Below, one piece after another: positions 1 through 7,214 of a DNA stretch of 8,475 bases; the first letter of the stretch is position 1, and every line of letters starts with the position of its first letter. The notes below the pieces were generated by a model, which was not told the DNA's origin, made no database searches, and worked only from the letters and a program-made list of their open reading frames with translations. Location: NCBI GenBank assembly GCA_019312985.1, contig JAFDCC010000190.1, forward strand, positions 1-8,475, given 5' to 3'. The DNA comes from Deltaproteobacteria bacterium. GTDB lineage: Bacteria; Desulfobacterota; Desulfobulbia; Desulfobulbales; BM004. A program made the position numbers and the translations under genes.

Positions 1-291
1 CTGGGACTGTATCAGATCACCCATGTGCTCAGCCGTGTTCTGGCACGGGTGACCCGTTTTCTGGTTACCTTTATCGCCGTGCTTAATATGATCTTCTACG
101 CCGCCCTCGGCAACAACCTCATGCACGACAAGGGGTACCAGGCTCTTTTTGCCGTTGCCCTGCTGCTCGGGGCATCCTGCTGGGCTCTGCGGATTGTCGA
201 CTTCAACTATCCCCTCAAAAATAAAACCGTTCCGGTTGGAATACTCGTCCTCGTCTCAATTGTACTGGTTGAGTTTATCCGGCCCCTTTGA
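1..291 (+). CDS. Partial multi-pass membrane protein, unrecognised (C-terminal 96 residues)
   Basis: The reading frame is open from the first base of the window to a TGA at 289-291, so the gene probably starts upstream. An in-frame GTG at 25 exists, but no Shine-Dalgarno sequence precedes it, so I do not take it as the start. The 96 visible residues begin with a basic stretch (SRVLARVTR, about 11-19). Three hydrophobic segments follow, at about residues 20-37, 47-67 and 77-94, separated by short polar loops (NNLMHDKG and NYPLKNKT), and the protein ends in FIRPL. This is the layout of an integral inner-membrane protein with the last three helices in view. I do not recognise the family and no catalytic motif is visible. 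It converges on the nitroreductase gene, with 176 nt between the two stops. A T-run terminator for this strand is not evident. Confidence 0.6.
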   Translation: MGLYQITHVLSRVLARVTRFLVTFIAVLNMIFYAALGNNLMHDKGYQALFAVALLLGASCWALRIVDFNYPLKNKTVPVGILVLVSIVLVEFIRPL

Positions 292-379
292 CATTTCCGA
301 AAATTTTCCTTTCATCCGGGCCGCCGTTACACCCGCGCAGGCGTCCTTGGTCTGTTGTTTCAGGGCCGGGCTTTTAAGC

Positions 380-413
380 AAAAAAAAGGTGCCCTGACGG
401 ACAGCAGGGCACC
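380..413 (-). terminator. Rho-independent terminator of the M48-wrbA-nitroreductase operon
   Basis: A perfect 9-bp GC-rich stem (GGTGCCCTG at 388-396 with CAGGGCACC at 405-413) encloses an 8-nt loop. On the minus strand the stem is followed at once by eight T (the A run at 380-387). It lies 54 nt beyond the nitroreductase stop, in the right orientation to end the leftward operon. Read on the plus strand, the hairpin is followed by TCGCGGC rather than T, so it should act in one direction only and not serve the convergent membrane-protein gene. The rest of the 292-467 gap shows nothing I can name. Confidence 0.9.
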
Positions 414-467
414 TCGCGGCACGGATTCAGGGCTCCGGCTCAGCAAAAGCAGAAAACAGCGGGCCCG

Positions 468-1010
468 CTAGAATGAATCGTAGTGAACAAATTCTTCCGG
501 CTCGAGTCGCTTCGGCGGGGACGGTTCATGGTCCGGGTATCCCAGTGGGATGAGGACCAGAACCTCGTGCTCCGGCGGCAGCTTGACAATCTCCCCAACC
601 TTTTCGTGGTCAAAGAGGCCGACGATTACCGTTCCCAGCCCTGCTTCGTGGGCCGCGAGGCAGAGGTTCTGGGTGGCCAGCCCAAGATCGTACATGAACC
701 AGTCTCCAAACTTTGTCGGGTACTGGTCACTGTAAAAACCGGACCGTTTCAGCTGGCCGCAGACGACGAGGAGTATCGGGGCATTTACCAGTGCCAGCGA
801 GGAGGGGTTGCGTGGCGAAACGGTCTCCTGGATCTTTTTCTTTACTGCGTCATCCCGGACCACGACAAAATGCCAACACTGGGTATTGGCCCACGACGGG
901 GCCCAGCGGGCCGCCTCAAAGAGCCTGCCGAGCAGTTCGTTCGGCACAGGTTTATCCGCGTAGCGGCGAATGCTTCTCCTGCCCCGGATGACATCCATCA
1001 GATCAGACAT
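468..1010 (-). CDS. Nitroreductase-family FMN flavoprotein
   Basis: This 180-residue protein has the plan of the nitroreductase superfamily: cytosolic FMN enzymes that use NAD(P)H to reduce nitroaromatics, quinones, enones or related electrophiles. The N-terminal flavin phosphate-binding motif RRSIRRY is at residues 11-17. APSWANTQCWHF at 37-48 is the usual 'AP(S)..N.Q.W.F' segment. The central helix and glycine stretch at about 104-131 (DLGLATQNLCLAAHEAGLG, then GLF) and LIPLGYP at 153-159 close the fold. The length is typical of the short single-domain subfamily. The ATG at 1010 follows GGAG with 7-nt spacing. The gene begins 24 nt after the wrbA stop, so it is the last gene of a three-gene operon ended by the terminator at 380-413. 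The physiological substrate cannot be read from sequence. Family assignment is secure; subfamily is not. Confidence 0.93.
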   Translation of the reverse strand: MSDLMDVIRGRRSIRRYADKPVPNELLGRLFEAARWAPSWANTQCWHFVVVRDDAVKKKIQETVSPRNPSSLALVNAPILLVVCGQLKRSGFYSDQYPTKFGDWFMYDLGLATQNLCLAAHEAGLGTVIVGLFDHEKVGEIVKLPPEHEVLVLIPLGYPDHEPSPPKRLEPEEFVHYDSF

Positions 1011-1034
1011 GGTATTCTCCTTCTCCTGGTTCAG

Positions 1035-1646
1035 TTATTGTGAGAGTTTTGCGGCAATTGTCGCGACATGATTCCCCTGGTAACGGGCTCCTTCCAGTTC
1101 ATTGTCGCTGGGCATCCTTTCCCCTGTCGGGCTGGCGATGGTGGAGGCGCCGTATGGCGACCCCCCGGTGATCTCATCCATGCGCGTCTGTCCCTGAAAA
1201 GCATAGGGAAGTCCGACAATAACCATACCGTGATGCAGCAGTGTCATGTGAAACGAGACAATTGTGGTTTCCTGACCGCCATGCTGGGAGCCGGTGCTGA
1301 CAAAGACGGATCCGACCTTGCCGACCAGGGCCCCTTCCTGCCAAAGCTTGCCGGTGCTGTCGAGAAACTGCCGCATCTGACCACACATATTGCCGAACCG
1401 TGTCGGGGTCCCGAAAATTATGGCGCCAGCCGCGGCAAGGTCCTCCACCGTGCAGACCGGCACCCCTGCCATCCCTTCCTGGGCCGCCACGGCACCCATT
1501 TTTTCCAGGACTTCCCGGGGTAATGTTTCCGGGACCCTGCGGAGAACCGGCTCAGCCCCTTCAACCCGGGCAACCCCTTCGGCAATGGCCTGGGCCATCC
1601 TGTAGATGTGGCCGTACAGCGAATAAAAAGGGATAAGTACTTTCAT
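1035..1646 (-). CDS. wrbA: NAD(P)H:quinone oxidoreductase, WrbA type
   Basis: This 203-residue flavodoxin-like protein matches the WrbA family, tetrameric FMN enzymes that reduce quinones by two electrons and so avoid semiquinone radicals. Visible signatures are the phosphate-binding loop SLYGHIYRM (9-17), [14 protein letters not shown] (79-92), the flavin-contacting [10 protein letters not shown] (117-126), HHGMVIVG (138-145), [11 protein letters not shown] (161-171) and the C-terminal ARYQG (187-191). The start is set at the ATG at 1644-1646 because a full AGGAGG lies 8 nt upstream and the family begins with (A)KVL. An earlier in-frame ATG at 1685 would add 13 residues ([13 protein letters not shown]) lying over the end of the protease gene and is unlikely. 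The gene follows the M48 protease stop by 19 nt and precedes the nitroreductase by 24 nt. The pairing with a second flavin reductase suggests a shared role in handling quinones or electrophiles. Confidence 0.96.
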   Translation of the reverse strand: MKVLIPFYSLYGHIYRMAQAIAEGVARVEGAEPVLRRVPETLPREVLEKMGAVAAQEGMAGVPVCTVEDLAAAGAIIFGTPTRFGNMCGQMRQFLDSTGKLWQEGALVGKVGSVFVSTGSQHGGQETTIVSFHMTLLHHGMVIVGLPYAFQGQTRMDEITGGSPYGASTIASPTGERMPSDNELEGARYQGNHVATIAAKLSQ

Positions 1647-1654
1647 TGTCTTCT

Positions 1655-1660
1655 CCTCCT
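1655..1660 (-). promoter_or_regulatory. Strong Shine-Dalgarno of wrbA (AGGAGG)
   Basis: A complete AGGAGG on the minus strand sits 8 nt before the ATG at 1644-1646. It decides that start against the in-frame ATG 39 nt upstream, which lies inside the M48 protease 3' end. It is located just 5 nt past the protease stop, so ribosomes finishing the protease would end beside it. Confidence 0.85.
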
Positions 1661-1665
1661 TGATT

Positions 1666-3219
1666 TTATTCAAGTAAATCCGCACCGGTTATCTCGATGC
1701 GGATGGCATTCAGTGCAGTGGCGCCCTTGAAGGGGCCGAGTTCGAGAGCGGCAAAGTAAACCTGGCCGGGACCGATGGTGGCAGCAATCGTCCGGACGGC
1801 CTGCAGCCCCTCCCCGGCAGGACCGGGGTAGCGGACAAGGAACTGCAGGTTTCTGAGACCTACCGGCGCCTGGTTGCTGATGCGTGCCTGGAGATACCCT
1901 TCGGGACCCAGGCCGATCAGGATCTCGATATACCGGCGGGCGTAGTTCTGAAAATCGAGGCGCAGAAGCGCTGTCCTTGCCTGCATCCCCACCTGGGAAT
2001 TGGATGCGGCTGCCTCGGCAAAATACTGGATGGCCTGCTGGCGCGCCCCCCGGGAGAGCTCCAGTTCACCCATACTGTTATACGCCGTAGCAGTCGGCAG
2101 CAGCCGTGTGCTTTTCTCGAGGTCGGCGAAGGCGTCCTCCCCAAGGTTCAGTTTTTTCCTGGTCTTACCCCGCTGCAGGTAGAAGTAGAAATAGTTGTCG
2201 TTGCGCTCGATGGCCCTGCTGTAATCGGCCAGGGCATCCTGGTAACGCTCCTGCATATAGTACGTGTCACCCCGCAGGGCATAAAACTGGGCCTCCCGCG
2301 GCTCAATTTTGATGGCCTCCTGGGCATATGCCCGGGCCTTTGGGGCATCATCGTTTTGCAGATACTCCCTGCCTATATCATAGTTTTCGTAAGCCCTCCT
2401 GCTTCTATCGAGAGAAGCGATGCGCTGCCGGTAAATCTCCTGCCCGACCTTGCCGCCTTTGGGCAGCCGGGATAAGGTTACCCGGTTGTCCTGGACCCGA
2501 TCCAATGAAGGAGGATGGCTGGCAAAAAGGCCGGCCAGCCAGTTGCTAGACCGGTTTTCCTGCAGACGGACAAATGTTTCCTGCAGGTAGACGGCGGCCA
2601 TGGGATCATAGCCGCTGCGGGACATGTACTGCATGCCATAGAAATCGGCCTCCCGTTCGTCTTCACGGCTGTACCTCGTCTGGATCAGCCCGGCCGCCAC
2701 CTGGGCCCCGCCGACAATGAGATTGGCGTAATCACTGCCTCCGGCGGCAATGCCCGTGGCGATGAGGGCCCCCTGGAGCATCATGCCCTTTTCCATCTGC
2801 CGGGCCCCGTGCCGGGCAGCTGCGTGGACAATTTCATGCCCCAGGACGGCGGCAAGTTCGGCCTCACTGTTGAGCTCCAGCAGCAGTCCCCGGTTTATCG
2901 CTATTTTACCACCGGGCAATGCCCAGGCATTGGGGGTGCTGTTGTTCAGCACCGCAAACTCGTAGGGCAGTTTCCGGTCGCTGACCGCTACCAGTTTCTG
3001 TCCGACTTCATTGACATAGGCCGTAACCTTCGGATCGACGGTGTAGTCGCCTCCCTGCATCTGCCTGCTGGGGGCAAAATTTTCCGAGCCGATATTTATT
3101 TCACTCGATTCGGGAATGATGGCCAGCTCGTTTCTGCCGGTTACGGGATTAACCGCGCAGCCGTAAACAAAGAGACAGGACAGTAAAAGTATGGGGACTG
3201 AGCGCGGCATTGCCAGCAT
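1666..3219 (-). CDS. M48 family zinc metalloprotease lipoprotein with TPRs (BepA/YfgC-like)
   Basis: This 517-residue protein is an envelope-anchored metallopeptidase of the BepA/YfgC kind, which in E. coli degrades or helps assemble stalled outer-membrane proteins. The N-terminus is a lipoprotein signal: a hydrophobic run ([12 protein letters not shown]) then Cys21 (VYG-C, an acceptable lipobox). The zinc site is H128-E-I-V-H132, with the third ligand probably E190 in [19 protein letters not shown] at 234-241 matches the conserved His-containing segment near the active site. TPR-like helical repeats cover about 275-420 (for example [20 protein letters not shown]). After about residue 430 comes a beta-rich tail that BepA lacks. 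The ATG at 3219 has GGAG 8 nt upstream; a second ATG at 3210 is less well placed. It heads the operon with wrbA and the nitroreductase, behind a plausible promoter. Subfamily function is inferred from architecture. Confidence 0.94.
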   Translation of the reverse strand: MLAMPRSVPILLLSCLFVYGCAVNPVTGRNELAIIPESSEINIGSENFAPSRQMQGGDYTVDPKVTAYVNEVGQKLVAVSDRKLPYEFAVLNNSTPNAWALPGGKIAINRGLLLELNSEAELAAVLGHEIVHAAARHGARQMEKGMMLQGALIATGIAAGGSDYANLIVGGAQVAAGLIQTRYSREDEREADFYGMQYMSRSGYDPMAAVYLQETFVRLQENRSSNWLAGLFASHPPSLDRVQDNRVTLSRLPKGGKVGQEIYRQRIASLDRSRRAYENYDIGREYLQNDDAPKARAYAQEAIKIEPREAQFYALRGDTYYMQERYQDALADYSRAIERNDNYFYFYLQRGKTRKKLNLGEDAFADLEKSTRLLPTATAYNSMGELELSRGARQQAIQYFAEAAASNSQVGMQARTALLRLDFQNYARRYIEILIGLGPEGYLQARISNQAPVGLRNLQFLVRYPGPAGEGLQAVRTIAATIGPGQVYFAALELGPFKGATALNAIRIEITGADLLE

Positions 3220-3265
3220 CGGTGCAACTCCTTCGGCTGAATTACAAAGTTTGGAACATGTCGCC

Positions 3266-3294
3266 AGTATGATAAACCTTCAGGATGAAAGCAA
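3266..3294 (-). promoter_or_regulatory. Putative sigma70-type promoter for the M48-wrbA-nitroreductase operon
   Basis: In the only gap between the two operons, the minus strand carries TTGCTT (3289-3294), a 17-nt spacer and CATACT (3266-3271). These match the consensus at 3 and 4 of 6 positions with ideal spacing. Transcription would start near 3258-3260, giving a leader of about 40 nt before the protease ATG at 3219. An overlapping TATCAT is a closer -10 but has no acceptable -35 at a suitable distance. No operator-like inverted repeat is evident, and no strong terminator separates this site from the glycosyltransferase gene upstream, so read-through is possible. Confidence 0.45.
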
Positions 3295-3323
3295 GTAGAT
3301 TTCACCAGTTCTCCGGTCCACCT

Positions 3324-4412
3324 TCATGGCTTCCTGCCGGTGGAAAACCACGCAACATATTTTTGCGTAAGGCTGTCCCAGGAAAAACGGGCCGCCAGTT
3401 CCTTCAGTTTCTGCCTCTCGTTATTCACCGGGTTTTTCAACAGCGATTTCAGCCGCGGGAAAAGTTCATTGTCCTCGTAGAGGTACTCTTCGGGAAATAG
3501 TTCGGGATAGGACAAGCGCTTCGGCAGCAGGGGTAAACAGCCGGCCCGGACCGCCTCGATAACCGCGATACCGTAAAACTCATGGCCGGCGGTTGAGACG
3601 ACAATATCGCCCTGTTGCAGCAGTTGCGCATATTCATCCGGTGAATCGACAAAGCCCCAGTGAAGAATCTTGGGCTGCAGCCTCTTCTTCGCCTCGGAAA
3701 AAATTGCCGGTCTTCGCCGGAAGGACTGGCCCAGGACAATCAGCCGAAAATCCGCGCCGGCTTTCTCAAGGTCCAGGATTGTCCGGAAAAAGAGTTCCGG
3801 GTTCTTGTCGTGTTCCCAGCGGTGATTCCAGACAACGACCGGCGGACCCGGCTTATTCTCCCGGCCCTTGCCGGCGGAGTCGATCCGGCTGAAATCAACA
3901 CCGGGGTTGAGGATTGAAATTTTTGTCTGAAGGGAGGCGGGGCTTTCTGCAAGTTTCATGTCAGGGCATATCTTCAGGATTTGTTCCGTTCCCCGGAGAA
4001 AGGTCTGCAGGTTGTAGCGGGTATTGAATGCCGCCCTGTCAGAGGCAAGAATTGTAGTGAAATTTGTCAGGCCGAAATGAAAGTCCCGTTCGTCCTCCCG
4101 CTGGACCGGGTAGGCAAACTGGTTCTCGTGAAAATAACTGTAAATGGGTATCTGCTGCAGAGGACCGGGGAGAAGTGCACGCAGGGCGGCAACATCAACA
4201 AAGGAGGAACAGAAGATGATGTCAGGAAGGTCAGCTTTTGCCCTGGCTGTTATTTTTTCTGCAAAATAGGGAGCGGCGAGCCGCATGCGCCATTTCCACT
4301 TGCGGGCCGGAAGACTCAGCAGCTTGAAGTCAAAGGGCAGGTGATTTTTCAGCCCGTTGAGAAAGGTCTTGTGCGAGCCGCCGTAATATGGCTCAAGAGC
4401 CAGGATTTTCAC
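3324..4412 (-). CDS. Glycosyltransferase, bacterial homologue of tRNA-queuosine alpha-mannosyltransferase (QTMAN/GTDC1, former DUF3524)
   Basis: This 362-residue cytosolic GT4/GT-B-type glycosyltransferase matches the QTMAN/GTDC1 family. The vertebrate enzyme transfers mannose from GDP-mannose to queuosine-34 of tRNA-Asp. From memory of the human protein, the shared N-terminal signatures are YYGGSHK (9-15), LPARKWKWR (34-42), SYFHENQFAYPV (92-103) and ERDFHFG (108-114). The C-terminal half has NHRWEHDKNPE (196-206) and the retaining-GT E-x7-E motif at E278/E286 within HEFYGIAVIEA, then the sugar-nucleotide-binding region LPLLPKRLSYPELFP. The start is GTG at 4410-4412, overlapping the HyuA stop as GTGA. 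The conserved first strand (KILALEPYYGG) leaves little room for another start. It is the last gene of the right-hand operon. Family membership is strong. Acceptor (tRNA Q, another nucleoside or a glycan) and donor sugar in this organism are inference. Confidence 0.88.
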   Translation of the reverse strand: MKILALEPYYGGSHKTFLNGLKNHLPFDFKLLSLPARKWKWRMRLAAPYFAEKITARAKADLPDIIFCSSFVDVAALRALLPGPLQQIPIYSYFHENQFAYPVQREDERDFHFGLTNFTTILASDRAAFNTRYNLQTFLRGTEQILKICPDMKLAESPASLQTKISILNPGVDFSRIDSAGKGRENKPGPPVVVWNHRWEHDKNPELFFRTILDLEKAGADFRLIVLGQSFRRRPAIFSEAKKRLQPKILHWGFVDSPDEYAQLLQQGDIVVSTAGHEFYGIAVIEAVRAGCLPLLPKRLSYPELFPEEYLYEDNELFPRLKSLLKNPVNNERQKLKELAARFSWDSLTQKYVAWFSTGRKP

Positions 4413-6421
4413 GAGCCTTCTCTCTCGATGACAAGGTTGTGAAACGTATCCACTTCCAGGGAGAAAGATGCCGGGAGAAGGACGGTCGTATAGTTATCGG
4501 CAACCAGGGCCGGACCGGAAAGGGTTGCGCCCGCCACCATCTCAGCCCGGTCGAATACCGGGACCCGGACCGGATTTTCGCCGAAAAAGAGTTCCTGTTC
4601 CGTAAACGGTAAAGCCTTGCAGCGAGCCTTCTTTTTTGCCCTGGGAAGAGGCCGCTGCGGCCGCCGCACCATGACAGAGGACTGGATCGAGATGAGTTCA
4701 AGGGGGGTATTGTCCAGTCTGTAGCCGAAGTTATGCTCGTGAACCCGGTGGAAGTGTTCCTGAAAATCTTCCCCGTACGGAACGGAGAGTTCGTACGACT
4801 GCCCCTGATAGCGCAGATTGAGAAAACGGGTTACGGCGGTGCGGCCCGGATCTTCGGCACGGCCGAGTTTTTCCGCCTCGGCGAGTCCTTTGGCGACCAG
4901 GGTGTCCATTGCCTCGGACAGAACAGGGGAGTCAAGTTCATCGCCGCGGAGAAACAGGGCCTGCATGGAATCGAGGACCGGATCGGCAAAGACCATGCCC
5001 TGGGCCGAGAGAATTCCGGCCCGGGCCGGAATGACAATGGAGCCCATGGCCAGTTCACCGGCAAGTTCGCAGCAGTGAAGCCCGGAAGCCCCGCCAAAGG
5101 CAAAAAGGCTGAATTCCCGGGGGGCATATCCCCTCTCCAGGGAGACGGCACGGATCGCCTTCGCCATGCTGGCGTTGACGATGCGGATTATGCCCAGCGC
5201 CGCGGCAACGGCATCAAGCTGCAGCTCCCCGGCAAGTCTTGTCATGGCATCATCCACCTTTTCTTTGCGAAGACGCATGGCGCCGCCCATGAATTTCTCC
5301 GGCAGCAGACGGCCGAGAAAAAGGTTGGCATCGGTTACGGTGAGCTGTTGGCCGCCAACCCCGTAGCAGATGGGGCCCGGTCGGGCGCCGGCGCTCTGCG
5401 GCCCCACCTTGAGAAGGCCGCCGCTATCAACGTGGGCCAGCGAGCCGCCGCCGGCGCCAACCGTGTGGATGTCAATGACCTCGATCCGGATTGGATATCC
5501 GTCGATGATATGGTCTCTCGTCAAAGTCGGAGTTTCGTCACAAAGGGAAACATCGGTGGAGGTGCCGCCCATGTCAAAGGTGATGATCCTGTCCCGCCCC
5601 ATTTCCTGGGCAAGCTGGTGCGCTCCGTGCACTCCCCCGGCCGGGCCTGATAGCACGGTGTTAACGGCCCGTTTTTCCATGTCAACGGCCGGCAGGACGC
5701 CGCCGTTGGACTGCTGGATATGGAGGGAAACCCCACCGATCTGCTGCAGGAGCCGTTTGATGTAGGATGACACCACCGGGCCGAGATAGGCGTTCACCAG
5801 CGTCGTTGTCAGCCGTTCGTACTCCCTGAATTCCGGCAGTATCTCCGAGGAAAGTGTTACGGGAAGATGCAGGGGGGCAAGTTCTGCCCCGATGAACCGC
5901 TCATGGGCATCGTTGGCATAGGAATGCAGGAAGCAGACGGCGACGGACTCTATGCCCTTATCCCGGCAGAGCGCGCGCAGCCTCTTTCCCACCGTTCTGC
6001 CCGGTGCCTGCCGGACGGTGCCGTCAAAAAGCATTCTTTCCCGAACGCCGGTCACCAGGTCACGGGATATAATCTCAGGCGGCCTGGTGATGTTGAAATC
6101 GTAAAGGTTCGGTCTGTTCTGGCGGCCGATGAACAGGACATCCTCAAAACCGTGGGTGGTGACGAGGAGCGTTCTGGCACCCTTGCGCTCCAGGAAGGCG
6201 TTGGTGGCCACCGTGCTGCCATGGATGATTTCCAGGTTCTTCGGCAGCCTGTTGCCGAAAAAGTGGTGCAGCCCCTTCATGATGGCACGGGAAGGGTCCG
6301 CCGGCGTCGAGGGAAGCTTGAAGGTCTGAAGGCCTGCGTCCGACTGCAGAACAAAATCGGTGAACGTCCCGCCGGTATCGACACCGAGGACGAGCCTTTC
6401 TTTTTCAGAGGTTCTCTTCAT
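4409..6421 (-). CDS. Hydantoinase/oxoprolinase family protein (HyuA type)
   Basis: This 670-residue protein is full length for the HyuA family, ATP-dependent cyclic-amide hydrolases or carboxylases (N-methylhydantoinase A, 5-oxoprolinase N-half, acetone/acetophenone carboxylase subunits). The ASKHA-type nucleotide-binding fold shows the N-terminal phosphate loop DTGGTFTDF (15-23), HGSTVATNAFLERKGA (67-82), LSGPAGG (257-263), the second phosphate motif TFDMGGTSTDVS (281-292), GAGGGS (322-327), GARPGPICYG (345-354) and AFGGASGLH (441-449). The C-terminal domain covers about 530-670. The ATG at 6421 lies inside the last codons of the ABC ATPase (17-nt overlap) with no clear Shine-Dalgarno, suggesting translational coupling. 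Its stop overlaps the glycosyltransferase GTG. No HyuB partner lies on either side in this window, which is unusual. The substrate cannot be deduced. Confidence 0.93.
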   Translation of the reverse strand: MKRTSEKERLVLGVDTGGTFTDFVLQSDAGLQTFKLPSTPADPSRAIMKGLHHFFGNRLPKNLEIIHGSTVATNAFLERKGARTLLVTTHGFEDVLFIGRQNRPNLYDFNITRPPEIISRDLVTGVRERMLFDGTVRQAPGRTVGKRLRALCRDKGIESVAVCFLHSYANDAHERFIGAELAPLHLPVTLSSEILPEFREYERLTTTLVNAYLGPVVSSYIKRLLQQIGGVSLHIQQSNGGVLPAVDMEKRAVNTVLSGPAGGVHGAHQLAQEMGRDRIITFDMGGTSTDVSLCDETPTLTRDHIIDGYPIRIEVIDIHTVGAGGGSLAHVDSGGLLKVGPQSAGARPGPICYGVGGQQLTVTDANLFLGRLLPEKFMGGAMRLRKEKVDDAMTRLAGELQLDAVAAALGIIRIVNASMAKAIRAVSLERGYAPREFSLFAFGGASGLHCCELAGELAMGSIVIPARAGILSAQGMVFADPVLDSMQALFLRGDELDSPVLSEAMDTLVAKGLAEAEKLGRAEDPGRTAVTRFLNLRYQGQSYELSVPYGEDFQEHFHRVHEHNFGYRLDNTPLELISIQSSVMVRRPQRPLPRAKKKARCKALPFTEQELFFGENPVRVPVFDRAEMVAGATLSGPALVADNYTTVLLPASFSLEVDTFHNLVIEREGS

Positions 6422-7214
6422 CAGGGGAAAGGTACTTGTCCGGAACAGGGGTCACCCTGGCAACCCGGCCCAGGGGGCTTTCGTCTACCTGCATCCGACA
6501 GCCGTATGTTTTTTCGAGAAGATCCCGGGTGAGAACATCGCCGGGAGTACCGGTCCTGACCTCCCTCCCCTCCTTGAGAAGAAGGAGGCGGTCGCCGTAC
6601 ATCGAGGCCAGGTTCAGGTCATGCGACACCATGACGACGGTGGTCCCCTGCTCCCGGCAGAAACGCTCCATCAGGTCCATGATCTTCAGCTGGTGCGCCG
6701 GATCAAGGGCGGTGGTCGGCTCGTCGAGCAGGATTATCTCGGGCTGCTGGCAGATGGCCCGGGCAATGATCACCCGCTGCAGTTCACCGCCGCTCAACTG
6801 GAAGAGTTTGCGCTCCGCCAGGTGCACGACATCGGTGAACTCCATGGCCTGGCGCGCAAGAGCGAAGTCTTCTTCATCTTCCATGCCGAGCATGCCGAGG
6901 TGGGGAGTACGCCCCATGACAACGGTTTCGGCAACGGTAAAAGGAAAACCGACCTCTACCTGCTGCGGCACAATGGCCATGATTTTTGCAAGATTGCGCC
7001 TCGAGTAGGATTCGATGTTTTTACCCTTCACCGTCAGCGTCCCCCTGCTCGCTTTCTGCAGCCCGGCGAGCACTTTCAGCAGGCTTGTTTTGCCGGCGCC
7101 GTTGGGACCAATCACCATGAAAAACTCACCGGCGCACACCGAAAAATTAACATTTTCAAGAATAATTTTATCACGGTATTCCAATGATATATCTTTAATA
7201 TCGAGAATCTGCAT
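6405..7214 (-). CDS. ABC transporter ATP-binding protein, BtuD/FecE family
   Basis: This 269-residue cytoplasmic ATPase powers import through the adjacent permease. Motifs are Walker A GPNGAGKT (36-43), Q-loop PQQ (83-85), signature LSGGE (140-144), Walker B IILLDEP (160-166), D-loop ALD and the switch His198 in VSHD. VVMGRTPHLG (98-107) and the C-terminal TGTPGDVLTRDLLEKTYG are characteristic of ATPases of cobalamin, haem and ferric-siderophore importers. The ATG at 7212-7214 shares one base with the permease stop (TAATG) and follows AGGA at about 5 nt, so longer readings upstream are rejected. The extension after residue 240 (to 269) is ordinary for the family. Substrate is unresolved between cobalamin and iron chelates. 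Confidence 0.95.
   Translation of the reverse strand: MQILDIKDISLEYRDKIILENVNFSVCAGEFFMVIGPNGAGKTSLLKVLAGLQKASRGTLTVKGKNIESYSRRNLAKIMAIVPQQVEVGFPFTVAETVVMGRTPHLGMLGMEDEEDFALARQAMEFTDVVHLAERKLFQLSGGELQRVIIARAICQQPEIILLDEPTTALDPAHQLKIMDLMERFCREQGTTVVMVSHDLNLASMYGDRLLLLKEGREVRTGTPGDVLTRDLLEKTYGCRMQVDESPLGRVARVTPVPDKYLSPDEENL

Noticed and set aside
299..308. Perfect palindrome GAAAATTTTC
   Set aside because: A 10-base AT palindrome is expected by chance and is not placed at a promoter.
483..1043. 186-codon plus-strand open frame
   Set aside because: It mirrors the nitroreductase gene and has no recognisable domain.
1647..1685. 13-residue N-terminal extension of WrbA from an upstream ATG
   Set aside because: It lies over the protease 3' end, lacks a ribosome-binding site and is not part of the WrbA family's N-terminus. 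The AGGAGG at 1655-1660 serves the inner ATG.
2515..3186. 223-codon plus-strand open frame
   Set aside because: It is antisense to the catalytic half of the M48 protease, with low-complexity, motif-free translation. The minus-strand frame encodes HEIVH and the other zinc-site residues.
3300..3323. Possible terminator just after the glycosyltransferase stop
   Set aside because: Only a 5-bp stem with one G-U pair (ACCGG/CTGGT) forms, and no T run follows. It is too weak to call.
4733..5650. 305-codon plus-strand open frame
   Set aside because: It lies wholly antisense to the HyuA gene, whose motifs are intact. Its translation shows no domain and it has no ribosome-binding site or partner gene. 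GC-rich coding DNA commonly leaves the opposite strand open.
6360..7187. 275-codon plus-strand open frame, with a neighbouring one at 5867-6532
   Set aside because: Both are antisense to the ABC ATPase and HyuA, whose Walker and ASKHA motifs fix the true frame.
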